NCBI RefSeq assembly: GCF_003014495.1
Contig: NZ_PYGC01000003.1
Coordinates: 62,001-126,000 of the forward strand
DNA from: Prolixibacter denitrificans
GTDB taxonomy: Bacteria; Bacteroidota; Bacteroidia; Bacteroidales; Prolixibacteraceae
Length of the DNA: 64,000 bases
Reading direction: 5' to 3'
Positions 26,827 through 35,584 of the stretch are shown here, piece after piece; positions within the stretch are counted from its first letter, which is position 1; each line of letters begins with the position of its first letter. Below the pieces are notes generated by a model. It had not been told where the DNA came from. It made no database searches and was given only the letters and a program-made list of their open reading frames with translations. A program made the translations under genes and the position numbers.

Positions 26827-27918
26827 TCAATTTGCATTCACCAAATGACTGGTTTCCCGAATCGATTTAATGGTACTGATGAATTCCTCTTCGTATTTGG
26901 GCGCAACACTTTTGGTCATATCCATGTAAATCTGAACTCCTTTATTCTCCTGCGTGATAATGTATACCATGTAGAGTAAATGTTCGAGTTCCGCGCTGGA
27001 CGCATCGGTATAATGGCATTTGAAGATGTATGAATTTTTAATCGACAAAGGATAGTCTGCGTCATTTTCCTGGGTTAGTATTTCTTCGGTTTCAACACCC
27101 TGCTCCTTTATCGGTGTTTGCTTTTCGATGGAGAATTGGGTGACATCCTGTTTGTACTGACTGGCGTCTTCTATATAAACCATTATCGAAGGAGTGATGG
27201 GCCTACCGACCGAATCAATAACGGCTTCCCTTCTGAAAACATATTGTGTTTTAACACCCGAACGCTTATCAGCCAGACTCCAATGCGAATTGGGAAGCTT
27301 GATGTATAGCCCCGCTTCCTCCAACTGATACTCTGTTTTAAATTCATGGGTACCGGCCATATCTCCTGCTTCAGTAAAAAATTTCCAGGTTCCCGTGCGG
27401 TCCCCATCCCTAAATTCTCCTTCGGCGAACAAACTACCTTCATGCCGGTAAATCCGGGTCAGGCCTTCCTGCAAGTCGTTCCGGAAAAAGGTTTCCATCG
27501 AAAGCTTTCCGTTGTCGTAATACTCCTTGTATTCCCCTTCCAACTTACCGTTCTCATAATTCTCGATAGCTTCCAGGTTGCCGTTTTCATAATACCAGGT
27601 ATGTTGGCCCACCTCTTTATTGTCGTCATAATTTCCTTTGTGCAAAAGCTTTCCGTTGGGATAGTAATATTCAAAAAACCCGGTCTTTATCTCTGGCTCG
27701 CGGGACGACACGTGCCCAACCATCTGCACTTGGTTATTTTCGCGGTAATAATCAGTGCGCAGCCATCCATTCTTCTCTTTCTTATCGATTCGGTAAAAGG
27801 CGCTGTTGTTGTGGTTGGATACCTTCCAGTTGGCATCGAAATAGATGGTATCTGCCTCCTGCCCCGACGCCCAGAGGCTCGTAACAAATAACAGCAATAG
27901 GGTTATTAGGCGGTTCAT
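26827..27918 (-). CDS. Secreted YwqK/MORN-like repeat protein
   Basis: 363 residues. The signal peptide ends near LWASGQ (residue 20). Five to six repeats of about 23 residues follow, of the form YYPNGKLLHKGNYDDNKEVG, the MORN-like variant of the YwqK/'toxin-antitoxin system' family. A C-terminal ~130 residues (from about 230) is a separate beta-rich domain (TPSIMVYIEDAS..., YIITQENKGVQIYMDMTKS). Despite the name given to the family in databases, no toxin partner is adjacent. Role in the envelope unknown. Confidence 0.8.
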   Translation of the reverse strand: MNRLITLLLLFVTSLWASGQEADTIYFDANWKVSNHNNSAFYRIDKKEKNGWLRTDYYRENNQVQMVGHVSSREPEIKTGFFEYYYPNGKLLHKGNYDDNKEVGQHTWYYENGNLEAIENYENGKLEGEYKEYYDNGKLSMETFFRNDLQEGLTRIYRHEGSLFAEGEFRDGDRTGTWKFFTEAGDMAGTHEFKTEYQLEEAGLYIKLPNSHWSLADKRSGVKTQYVFRREAVIDSVGRPITPSIMVYIEDASQYKQDVTQFSIEKQTPIKEQGVETEEILTQENDADYPLSIKNSYIFKCHYTDASSAELEHLLYMVYIITQENKGVQIYMDMTKSVAPKYEEEFISTIKSIRETSHLVNAN

Positions 27919-28164
27919 GTTGTTTCACAATTAGGTGATAGGTTCATTGACACACTTGCCGACAGAATCGGATTTGCTTCTTTATCGTCGCACACTTAGG
28001 TTTTCACTCCTTAAGATACTAAAATATTGAGGGGAATAACAGACGAGAGTGACTGTTTTACAATATGATAAGATAACCAAGAGAGGTTTCTGTTGGTTCT
28101 GTTCTTCGGAAGGATGCGCACTTTTCATCTCATAGTCCTTTTGGTTTCAGACCAGATTCAGGGT

Positions 28165-28893
28165 CTAATGAAGGACATTATCTGCCTTTTGGGTGATGAG
28201 CGTCATCGCTTTGTTCTCCTCCTGAATGTCCACCACTTCGAAACCGGTGAGTTTCAGGAAGAGCAGGATTTCGTCTTTGGTGAAGGCCCGCAATGTGGTC
28301 TGGTCATCATGTTCGGTCTTTTCACCGTTACTCTCGATGATGTACCGGGCCTGCCAGTTCCAGGTCCAACCGGTTTCGAGGTTCTTTTCGAGCTTGCTGA
28401 TTCGCTGAATCGTTTTGTTCGGCAACTCGATGGTTTGCTCAAAATCGCCGAAATTCTCGAAGATACCTTGGGCTTCGAAGACACCGAAGACGAACAGCCC
28501 ATTTTCTTTCAGTGCGCTGTGAATTCCGGTAAGAGTGTCGACGATTCCCTTGTTGTCGGTGACATAGGCCAGCGAGCGGCCAGTGATAAGCACCGCGTCG
28601 AACTGTTGGTCAAAACGGAGGTGGCGCATGTCGCTTTGAACGAAAACATCCTGCTGCACTTCTTCCCGGGCAATGTCCAGCATCTCTTTGGCTACATCCA
28701 ATCCGGTGTAATCGTATCCGTTGGCTAGGAACCGGCGGGCCAGCATGCCCGAACCGCAGCCTACCTCGAGAATCTTTTGGCAATGATTCTTTCGCAGGAG
28801 GTCATCGTAGAAACGAAACTCTTCATCGTAATCGAAGATGTGTTGGTACATCTCGTGGTACACGCGGGCCAGTGTGGTATAGAGTTGGGTCAT
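28165..28893 (-). CDS. Class I SAM-dependent methyltransferase
   Basis: About 242 residues. The SAM-binding motif I is ILEVGCGSGMLARRF and the post-I acidic residue is in YDYTGLDVAKEML. The frame is open upstream to an ATG at 28935, but a broken copy of this gene's 5' end at 30280-30352 starts at the position matching 28893, which supports ATG 28893. Substrate unknown. The gene follows a perfect inverted repeat. Confidence 0.88.
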   Translation of the reverse strand: MTQLYTTLARVYHEMYQHIFDYDEEFRFYDDLLRKNHCQKILEVGCGSGMLARRFLANGYDYTGLDVAKEMLDIAREEVQQDVFVQSDMRHLRFDQQFDAVLITGRSLAYVTDNKGIVDTLTGIHSALKENGLFVFGVFEAQGIFENFGDFEQTIELPNKTIQRISKLEKNLETGWTWNWQARYIIESNGEKTEHDDQTTLRAFTKDEILLFLKLTGFEVVDIQEENKAMTLITQKADNVLH

Positions 28894-28934
28894 GGTTTTT
28901 GGGTTGTTCTTCCTGGGAAGGAGAATAAAAAGCA

Positions 28935-28975
28935 TAATATCCTGTGCAATTAAGTTGTAATTGCACAGGATATTA
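28935..28975. terminator. Perfect 18-bp-arm inverted repeat
   Basis: TAATATCCTGTGCAATTA (28935-28952), a 5-base loop, then TAATTGCACAGGATATTA. On the minus strand it follows the rubrerythrin stop and is trailed by TGCTTTTTATT, so it is a good intrinsic terminator. Such long perfect arms could also be an operator for the methyltransferase gene. Confidence 0.75.
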
Positions 28976-29011
28976 CAGTTGAAATAAGATACTATGAAAT
29001 AGTCTCCTACT

Positions 29012-29635
29012 TTAATCGAAATTGATAAATTTTGACTTGTCTGTCATACAGAAGGCACATTTATCATCCACATTTGCCATATCGTATGTGTTACCACAAA
29101 CAGGACAAACAGCGTACCCCGTAGGCAAACCGCTTTCCGATTCCGCGTTTAAAGCGCTCAGTGCATTGGAATAAAAATCATTGTGTTTCTTTTCCGTGTC
29201 CAACGCCCAGGTAAACGACTGTTCCGCTTTCTGAACTTTTTCGGCTTTTGCATCGGCCAGAAATTGAGGATACATTGTGGCGACTTCATACGACTCGCCT
29301 TCTATCGCTGCCTGTAAGTTCTCTGCCGTTGTTTTCACTTCAAATTCCGGTGTAAAATCATCCATCTTTTCGCCTAATGATTCCAAAACCTTGGTATGAT
29401 TGGCTGCATGTACTGCTTCCGCGTTTGATGCGGCACTAAAAAGCATCGCAATTGCATCATGACCTTCTTCTTTTGCTTTCTGAGCAAAGGCTTCATACTT
29501 TTTGCTTGCTGTTGTTTCACCGATTATACCTGCTTTGAGGTTTTCTATTGTTTTAACCGGCTTGGATTGATTACAACTTGTAAAAGCTATTAGACTTGTA
29601 ATAGCCAATACTAAAAATATGCGTACTTTTTTCAT
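29012..29635 (-). CDS. Rubrerythrin-like lipoprotein
   Basis: 207 residues. A lipoprotein signal (FTSC, Cys21) precedes a ferritin-like four-helix domain with the Glu and His pattern of diiron proteins (ETTASKKYEAFAQKAKEEGH, NAEAVHAANH, FTWALDTEKKHNDFY). A C-terminal rubredoxin-like knuckle CPVC...CAFC follows. Rubrerythrins reduce peroxide. A lipoprotein form is unusual since most are cytosolic, and would put peroxide defence in the envelope. It is 24 bases from the DUF2231 gene, likely the same transcript. Confidence 0.88.
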   Translation of the reverse strand: MKKVRIFLVLAITSLIAFTSCNQSKPVKTIENLKAGIIGETTASKKYEAFAQKAKEEGHDAIAMLFSAASNAEAVHAANHTKVLESLGEKMDDFTPEFEVKTTAENLQAAIEGESYEVATMYPQFLADAKAEKVQKAEQSFTWALDTEKKHNDFYSNALSALNAESESGLPTGYAVCPVCGNTYDMANVDDKCAFCMTDKSKFINFD

Positions 29636-29659
29636 TTGAGTTTGAATTTATATTGTTTA

Positions 29660-30088
29660 TTAAAGGGGCATCATATAGTTATAAACCAGCGTTCCGCCAA
29701 AGAAACCTGTTATACCGACTGAAATGGCGCCAAGTCCGTAAAGCGCAAAGGCAAGCCATTTTAAGTCTGAATGTTCTCTTTTCTTAACAACAAGAAAAAT
29801 CCGAATAACGGAAGTAAGAAATAATAAACCCAACGTTATCCAGGCAAACAACTCGTGGGTAGCCTTAACTTCTCCTGCGGCACCTGACATATCGGAGGTA
29901 AATAAAACACCGGCCAGCAAAGCAAAAACGGCCGAAAGTGTACCAACGATTAGCAAGTAAAAACCGGTCTTCGATAAACATGCTTCTTTCTTAAAGACCA
30001 GCGAAGCAAAATCGGCAATAAATCCAATCAAAATTAGTGCGATTGGAAAATGAACTAACATTGGATGAATGTGGCTTACTGAAATCAT
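29660..30088 (-). CDS. DUF2231 membrane protein
   Basis: 142 residues, four membrane helices (about 10-30, 42-62, 81-102, 112-135). HIHPMLVHFPIALILIGFIAD at the start matches the DUF2231 hallmark, whose conserved His residues suggest heme or metal contact. It lies just upstream of the rubrerythrin gene on the same strand, which suggests a shared redox role. The rubrerythrin-DUF2231 pairing is inferred from spacing. Confidence 0.82.
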   Translation of the reverse strand: MISVSHIHPMLVHFPIALILIGFIADFASLVFKKEACLSKTGFYLLIVGTLSAVFALLAGVLFTSDMSGAAGEVKATHELFAWITLGLLFLTSVIRIFLVVKKREHSDLKWLAFALYGLGAISVGITGFFGGTLVYNYMMPL

Positions 30089-30201
30089 AGTTAATTAGTT
30101 TTTAAGTAAATATAACAAATATACTTGTCTAAAGACGGTGATGAATCAGGTTAGTTTTTTATTTAAAATCATTCTTCATTTACCAATGTCCGATACAGGA
30201 A

Positions 30202-30236
30202 ACACTCGTTGACACCGGGGTGCTGCCAACGAGTGT
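30202..30236. terminator. Inverted repeat downstream of the UDG-like gene
   Basis: ACACTCGTTG (30202-30211) pairs with CAACGAGTGT (30227-30236) around a 15-base loop. It lies 7 bases after the 30243 stop, so a terminator is likely, though the T-run is weak. Confidence 0.55.
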
Positions 30237-30242
30237 AGCGGG

Positions 30243-31022
30243 TTATTTCAAGCGGCAGGTTGCTCTAAAAGCGAAACGCTGCATCGTCATTGAAGATGTG
30301 TTGGTACACCTAGTGATACACGCGGGCCAATGTGGTATATAGTTGGGGCATAAATTTTCGTTTTGTTTGATAAAATTCAAATAATCAACTAAATAATTTT
30401 TATAAAACTCGTTTCTATTCCAAGTCGGCTGATGTGCAATCGGATAAATTCTTCTTTGCAAATAGTTTTCAAAGGGTTCGTTACATTTAAAGTCTCTTCC
30501 GGATTTTGTGTCACCAATATAATTCCAGTAATATTTTACTTTCTTGCTATTTGTGTGTATCAATTGAGCTATCAAAGGCTCACCTAGCGTTATTACAAAT
30601 GGATTCCCGAACACAGCGATTTCATTTATAAGAAGATCTATCCAGATTTTGAATTGTCGGGTTAATATTGTCTGGTCGTCGGCTGGAGGAAATCTAAAAA
30701 AGTATTTAAATAGATTTGTTGCATAGATTTCTTTTTCGATATCAATCTCTAAAATATCACACACCTTTCTCAAATATGTCTTTAGACTATTATCTTTATC
30801 CAGATTCAATGTCAAGTTAATATCTCCACGCGATTCTGCTCTTCTTACGGTTGGGTCTTGCCCAATGATAATTAATTTGACATCGTCAGTCCTATCCGCT
30901 TTTGAGAAGGGAAGTAAAAATTCAAAAGTAAAATCTATATCGTTTTTCAAAACAGAATCATCTAACAACGTCTTTACTGCGATACCCAATTCTCTCTTTA
31001 TTCGTAAAATATGGCTTTCCAT
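30243..31022 (-). CDS. Uracil-DNA glycosylase-superfamily protein with aberrant C-terminus
   Basis: 259 residues. IIIGQDPT near residue 51 matches the GQDPY-type motif 1 of uracil-DNA glycosylases, and YPIAHQPTW near 193 matches the second (HPSP-like) region. The end from about residue 224 (CPNYIPHWPACITRC...) is not family sequence: it is translated out of frame from a broken methyltransferase 5' copy. So the natural stop was lost by a junction. AT-rich, probably acquired. Glycosylase activity is inferred. Confidence 0.7.
   Translation of the reverse strand: MESHILRIKRELGIAVKTLLDDSVLKNDIDFTFEFLLPFSKADRTDDVKLIIIGQDPTVRRAESRGDINLTLNLDKDNSLKTYLRKVCDILEIDIEKEIYATNLFKYFFRFPPADDQTILTRQFKIWIDLLINEIAVFGNPFVITLGEPLIAQLIHTNSKKVKYYWNYIGDTKSGRDFKCNEPFENYLQRRIYPIAHQPTWNRNEFYKNYLVDYLNFIKQNENLCPNYIPHWPACITRCTNTSSMTMQRFAFRATCRLK
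30280..30352 (-). pseudogene. Fragment of a methyltransferase 5' end
   Basis: About 73 bases matching the start of the 28165-28893 gene (about 88% by eye). Read in its own frame: MPQLYTTLARVYH, a stop, then VYQHIFNDDAAF, against MTQLYTTLARVYHEMYQHIF in the intact gene. It lies inside the terminal codons of the UDG-like gene but in another frame, marking a recombination junction. Confidence 0.85.
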
Positions 31023-31366
31023 TGTCGCTAAATTTGAGTTCCTAGATCAAGTGAAACGGCTTCCTATATGGCATCGCTAGCGATTTTGAAGTACGTCCTT
31101 ATCAGAATACAATTTACTTAAAATAGAATTAAAAATATTTGCAACTTGCCAGCCCCCAATGCGTCAAATACAGTGTTATGACCTGGCCTTTTTATTTCCA
31201 ATTGTTTTTATGTATTTCAAAATGAATCTTCATGGAGTCTCTTCGTCGGTTTTAGATGCATTTAGAGAGTTAAGATTTAGATAAAGGCAAATGCAAAAAT
31301 ACCCTGCCGGCGATTGTATGCTGACAGGGTTTATATGAGGATGAAAATGCTTTGTATTCTTATTTG
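31023..31366. other. Intergenic stretch with second attC-like half element
   Basis: No gene seen. On the minus strand 31141-31183 reads GGTCATAACACTGTATTTGACGCATTGGGGGCTGG..., which resembles the left half of the element at 4257-4400. No right half was found. Only a terminator (31298-31334) is otherwise clear. Confidence 0.4.
31298..31334 (-). terminator. Intrinsic terminator of the GYF-like gene
   Basis: Minus-strand hairpin ACCCTGTCAGC...GCCGGCAGGGT followed by ATTTTT, 33 bases after the stop of the gene at 31367. Confidence 0.7.
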
Positions 31367-32206
31367 CTAATATGCCGGTTGATGCACGAAGTAGTTCCGC
31401 TTCACCTTCATTAAACCGTATTGCAGGAAAAGGTACGGCAGCATTTCGATGAACAGTACGGTGAGGCCTTCACGCAGGGTTAACGGCGAACTGAGTACGG
31501 CGCTGTCGGTGAAAATCATGAGAAACAGAGCCACAATAACGACCATGAACACCAGGATGCTGTAGAAGAACTGCAGGTAGGCGAAGTTCCGGAAAGCGGT
31601 TACTCCTACCCTTTTCAACAGACTTAGTTTTTGGGCCAGCCGGAGATAATGATAACCGTTCAGAATGAAGGCCAGTACCACTACCAGGATACCATAACTA
31701 TACAGCGTGTTGTCGATAACGCGTCCCCGCTCGTAAGCCATCAGGATGTAGATGGGAATGGAGGTCACGATGACCCAGTTGACATTGATCGCGGGCTTCC
31801 TGATTTCGAGGTGCAGTGAGAGGTATTTCTTCATGCCGGTCAACAACCGGACGAGCGCCAAGAGACTCAAAAACAGCACGAAGCCGTAAAAACGGATATC
31901 ATCCATGTCGAGCATCTGCAGCACGATTTCAACCACCAGCATCAACAGGAATATCCACCCTGATAGAATGTCCGCCCGAATGTACCGGAAAGCTTCGGTC
32001 TCCCGTCCCAGCTTTTTGTCTTCCGCGGGAACGGGTGGCAAGATATCCCGAAAGAGACCAGCCAGCTCTTGTACCTGCATGGCTTTCTCCCATCTGGACA
32101 TTCCCTTTTTCCAGACTTTGGTCGTCTCCTTTATTCTTCCTTCCAGGTCATCCAGGCTAAACGGGCCGTACCGGTCATCGTCAGCTATGTAATACCACTC
32201 TTTCAT
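31367..32206 (-). CDS. GYF_2 (DUF4339) domain membrane protein
   Basis: 279 residues. The first ~50 are a GYF_2 module (MKEWYYIADDDRYGPFSLDDL, later WKKGMSRWEKA), which binds proline-rich peptides in its eukaryotic relatives. Five to six membrane segments follow between about 75 and 265. Such fusions are common in Bacteroidota and often sit with RDD or DUF proteins; none is adjacent here. Function unknown. Confidence 0.82.
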   Translation of the reverse strand: MKEWYYIADDDRYGPFSLDDLEGRIKETTKVWKKGMSRWEKAMQVQELAGLFRDILPPVPAEDKKLGRETEAFRYIRADILSGWIFLLMLVVEIVLQMLDMDDIRFYGFVLFLSLLALVRLLTGMKKYLSLHLEIRKPAINVNWVIVTSIPIYILMAYERGRVIDNTLYSYGILVVVLAFILNGYHYLRLAQKLSLLKRVGVTAFRNFAYLQFFYSILVFMVVIVALFLMIFTDSAVLSSPLTLREGLTVLFIEMLPYLFLQYGLMKVKRNYFVHQPAY

Positions 32207-32876
32207 AAATCTTCATTCCTTGTTCCCGGTCAGTTTTTTCATCCATAATACCGGAGCGCCTGCCCAAAAGGCGTCTCCATTTGCCAGTTTTACCAGGAAA
32301 GGTTTGCTCTAAATTTACCCTGACGTTTTATTCAAAAACGAACAGTATCCGCAATTAGTACACGAAAGTAGTATTTCTAATCTAATTTATTATTCATTAG
32401 GAGACATTTACGCCCAGGCAGGGAAAGCGCTTTTCTCCGTTCACGGAACAGATCGGTACTTTCATGGAAGAAATCGATAGGTTCATCACCAAAACCGGAC
32501 TATTTAGAATGGATATAAAAAGGTTGCGATTTCAGGTTAAGGAGTTTCGGTCGTTACTGTTGTTCGGCTTCGATGAAGGGAGTCTTTGTGGCCTTCGTGA
32601 AAAATCCTCGTGTTCTTCGTGGTAAAGAAAAGGCTCCTCGCAAAATCCGCAAAGGTTTTCGCAAATAGCGCAAAAGGCTTTTCGAAGATGGTAATTGCAA
32701 AGCCCAAATCCTGAAACTCGGATTTATCCTTTTTTACCTCCTGTTTTTGGAGGATTATTAGCTCGTCCGCGCCCGGATGGTTTTCCGGTTGTGCTTGGTG
32801 CATTTTTTAATCCGCTTGATTTTGACATAACAATTAAATTGAAGTTTGTAATAGAGCGATTAACCGTTACAGACAA
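32207..32876. other. Non-coding stretch of 670 bases
   Basis: No supported gene. It holds a GTT-rich repeat copy near 32528-32575 and stretches like CTTCGTGAAAAATCCTCGTG and TTCGTGGTAAAGAAAAGGC that also occur in decayed form near 9800. An 88-codon minus-strand frame (32537-32803) has low-complexity composition and is rejected. Confidence 0.5.
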
Positions 32877-33611
32877 CTAATTCGTATTCATCACGACTCC
32901 CGATCCGGTAATCGTTTGCGTAACGGTTGGGCTTCCTCTGTAGAAAACACTTCCCGAACCGCTGATGCTGATGTTCAGGGTATCGTTAACCGTGACGAAG
33001 CAAACACCGCTGCCGGGAATACTGATGTGGCAATTGTCCGAAACAATCGGGTAAGCGGCAAAATTGCCCGAACCGCTGATAACAACATCCAGGTTCTTCA
33101 AATCGGAAAAATCCTTCGTCCCCATCACGTTTCCACTTCCGGTGATGGTAACCGACAGATTTTCGCATCCGCCAAAAGCATTCATTTCAATGTTTCCGGA
33201 ACCGGTAATGGTTAGCGCCAAATCATCCTGCCCGGTGAAATCGTTCACTTTGATGTTTCCCGAGCCACTGACCAGCAGGCTACTGATCGTTGGTACGGTA
33301 ATGTAAATCGTCAAATCGTAGTTGGTGTAATTCCCGTCTTCGAGCTTTACGGTCCAAATGCCTCCCGACACATTAGTCTCCAACCGGTCGATGATATTCT
33401 GCTGAGCCGACACTTCCACTGTTTGTGTGGCTCCCTGTGTGATAATGATGTTGGCTGCCCCGGCCAAATCGATACCCGTGAAATCAGGAACCGTGATGGT
33501 CTTCGTGACCACCGGCCCTTCGCCGGTTATTCTAGTGGTGTCACTATCGCAGGAGATCAGCAACAGGATAGGCACCATCAGGGCTGTGATGAAAAGTTCA
33601 GGTCGTTTCAT
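32877..33611 (-). CDS. GIN-domain (DUF2807) lipoprotein
   Basis: 244 residues. Lipoprotein signal with Cys21 (LLISC). The body is a right-handed parallel beta-helix marked by repeated GSGNI/GSGSV turns (VSGSGNIKVNDF, ITGSGNIEMNAF, ITGSGNVMGT, ISGSGNFAAY). These GIN or 'head GIN' proteins are frequent Bacteroidota envelope proteins of unknown binding role. Monocistronic. Confidence 0.88.
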   Translation of the reverse strand: MKRPELFITALMVPILLLISCDSDTTRITGEGPVVTKTITVPDFTGIDLAGAANIIITQGATQTVEVSAQQNIIDRLETNVSGGIWTVKLEDGNYTNYDLTIYITVPTISSLLVSGSGNIKVNDFTGQDDLALTITGSGNIEMNAFGGCENLSVTITGSGNVMGTKDFSDLKNLDVVISGSGNFAAYPIVSDNCHISIPGSGVCFVTVNDTLNISISGSGSVFYRGSPTVTQTITGSGVVMNTN

Positions 33612-33744
33612 ATTGGTAACGTTTCAGGTTAACAGCTCGTTGGTCTTTCCATACCTGAATAAAGTTACACAATCCGGCCTCGAAATGCATCTTCCAGGAG
33701 CTCATTTCCGGCTGCCGGGAAATGAAATGACGAGTTCCGGTTGG

Positions 33745-34179
33745 CTATTCCTGTGGGTTCTCGTTGAAGCTAATCATCCAGTTGACACCGAAAGCGTCGG
33801 TGCACATCCCAAAGTAATCGCCCCAGAAGGTGGAAGCCATGGGCATGGTCACATTGCCGCCCTTCGACAGCGCCATGAAAAAACGATCGGCCTGTTCTTT
33901 GCTTTCGGCCGAAACAGATAACGAGAAGTTGTTACCTACTTTCAGTTCGGGGGTCCAGCCACCGGTATCGCTTCCCATCAGGATATTTTCTTTATTGAGG
34001 GGCAGCGCAATGTGCATAATTTTGTTTTGATCGGCTTCCGGGATTTCCACACCATCCTGCGGCGGCATGTCTTTGAAACGTCCAACATAGGCAAACTCGC
34101 CACCAAAAACAGCTTTGTAATGGTTAAAAGCCTCCTCGCAGTTTCCTTTAAAAGTCAGATAGGGATTTACAATTGTCAT
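33745..34179 (-). CDS. PhnB-like VOC protein
   Basis: 144 residues, with MTIVNPYLTFKGNCEEAFNHYKAVFGGEF at the start and the typical GWTPELKVGNNFSLSVSAESKEQADRFFMALSKGG segment. DWMISFNENP-type endings (FGVNWMISF) are the mark of the PhnB/YdeM-like VOC subgroup. Not a true phosphonate enzyme; function unknown. Monocistronic. Confidence 0.85.
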   Translation of the reverse strand: MTIVNPYLTFKGNCEEAFNHYKAVFGGEFAYVGRFKDMPPQDGVEIPEADQNKIMHIALPLNKENILMGSDTGGWTPELKVGNNFSLSVSAESKEQADRFFMALSKGGNVTMPMASTFWGDYFGMCTDAFGVNWMISFNENPQE

Positions 34180-34269
34180 GATCTCAAAGTTTGGTTACAC
34201 AGATAGTTTTGTTCCGGATGATCCATCCGGTTTCATAACACCCTTATCGGATAAAAGTTTGCCGTTTAA

Positions 34270-34809
34270 CTATTTATCCAGCAAACGGAGAAAGTTATCC
34301 ATCAGAGTATTCAACTTTGCTTCAGTCTCCGCATCCGTGATTACACCATTCGGTCCGATTTTCCCTTTCGCTCCTTTGATCAACAAACTTCCATTCGCCG
34401 GAACTGTGGCATCCAGTGTGCTCATAATCAACCGGAGTGATTCGATCGCTTTCTCACCGGAAGCAGCCGCCACAATCAGTGCAACCGGTTTTTTGCTGAA
34501 AATGGTGGTGGAGACCGTCCATTCAATGGCGTTTTTCAGACTTCCCGGCAGGCTGAAAACATACTCTGGTGTACAAATGATAACACCGTCGGAGGTGGCA
34601 ATGCGATTCCTAAAATCGACCACGCTTTCGGGAGGTGTGTCAGTATCTTTGTCGGGATTGAAATGCGGTATTTTATCAATGCCGTCATACAAATCAACCG
34701 TTATTCGACCGCTGTATGTTGCCGCTATTGCTTTCAGCATTGCAAGGTTCACCGATTGCTGTTTGGTGCTTCCTGATATAGCCAGTATTTTCTTTTTAGA
34801 GCTGGTCAT
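34270..34809 (-). CDS. NADPH-dependent FMN reductase
   Basis: 179 residues in a flavodoxin-like fold. ILAISGSTKQQSVNLAMLKAI is the phosphate-binding loop and start helix, and VIICTPEYVFSLPGSLKNAIEW is the flavin contact region of the NADPH-dependent FMN/chromate reductase family. Likely a soluble quinone or metal reductase. It lies 66 bases upstream of the YdeI gene region but on its own spacing. Confidence 0.88.
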   Translation of the reverse strand: MTSSKKKILAISGSTKQQSVNLAMLKAIAATYSGRITVDLYDGIDKIPHFNPDKDTDTPPESVVDFRNRIATSDGVIICTPEYVFSLPGSLKNAIEWTVSTTIFSKKPVALIVAAASGEKAIESLRLIMSTLDATVPANGSLLIKGAKGKIGPNGVITDAETEAKLNTLMDNFLRLLDK

Positions 34810-34875
34810 GCTTTACTACTTCACATCAACAAGATGCAAAACAGTTTTGACGAGTAAAGGTTGGCCGGGAATTCT

Positions 34876-35460
34876 TTAATGAAACTTCTCTCCTTTGGCC
34901 ATCATTTCCAGAATCTGTTGCATACGTTTCTTACGGGTTTCCGGTCTTTTCGCGGTACTCAAACGGTATGCAATGGCATACAGATTGGCTTTGTTCAGTT
35001 TTCGGAAAAACGCCAGTGCCTGTTGATTGGCCGATAAAGCTTTCATAAAATCATCAGGGATGGTCATGTTGCTTTGTGCTTCATAGGCTTGTTGCCATCG
35101 TCCATCGGCTTTGGCGCTTTCCACTTCTGCCAGTCCGGTCGGTTTCATTCGACCCTGTTTCATCAACCGTTCTACATGCCCGGTGTTCCGCTTCGACCAT
35201 TTGCTTCCATTCCGGCGCGGAGTGAATCTTCTCAGCCACGATTCTTCGTCGTATTTCTTCAACTGTCCGTCTATCCAGCCATAACAAAGTGCTACATCCA
35301 GCGCTTCGTCATAAGTCACGGTTTCCTTTCCCGAGTCTTTTTTAAACAATCGCAACCAGATGCCGTCCGGGTTGGTATGGTTCACGGCCATCCAGTCTTC
35401 AAATTCTTTTCCCGATTTGAACGGCAGGATGGGTAGTTCGTTTGGCTTTTCTTTCTTCAT
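34876..35460 (-). CDS. YdeI/OmdA-type protein
   Basis: 194 residues. FEDWMAVNHTNPDGIWLRLFKKDSG and VALCYGWIDGQLKKYDEESWLRRFTPRRNGSKWSKRN are the diagnostic segments of the YdeI/OmpD-associated family. In E. coli and Salmonella, relatives affect resistance to polymyxin and bacteriocin; in Bacteroidota the role is unclear. The C-terminal KRPETRKKRMQQILEMM helix is typical. Monocistronic. Confidence 0.85.
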   Translation of the reverse strand: MKKEKPNELPILPFKSGKEFEDWMAVNHTNPDGIWLRLFKKDSGKETVTYDEALDVALCYGWIDGQLKKYDEESWLRRFTPRRNGSKWSKRNTGHVERLMKQGRMKPTGLAEVESAKADGRWQQAYEAQSNMTIPDDFMKALSANQQALAFFRKLNKANLYAIAYRLSTAKRPETRKKRMQQILEMMAKGEKFH

Positions 35461-35537
35461 TCTGACTTCTCTCGTACCTTCAAAAATAAATGAAATACAT
35501 ATTCATACGAGCAGAATCCAGACTGGTTCCGTTCATA

Positions 35538-35573
35538 AATTAGCAGAGACAAGGTAATTTCCCTGTCTCTGCT
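35538..35573. terminator. Hairpin after the AhpD-like gene
   Basis: AGCAGAGACAAGG and CCTGTCTCTGCT form a long stem, 12 bases after the 35585 stop. The T-run is short, so termination may be partial. Confidence 0.6.
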
Positions 35574-35584
35574 ATCAAGGAGCA

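Noticed and set aside
32537-32803. 88-codon minus-strand frame
   Set aside because: Made of short Lys/Phe-rich stretches that recur in other gaps; reads as non-coding.
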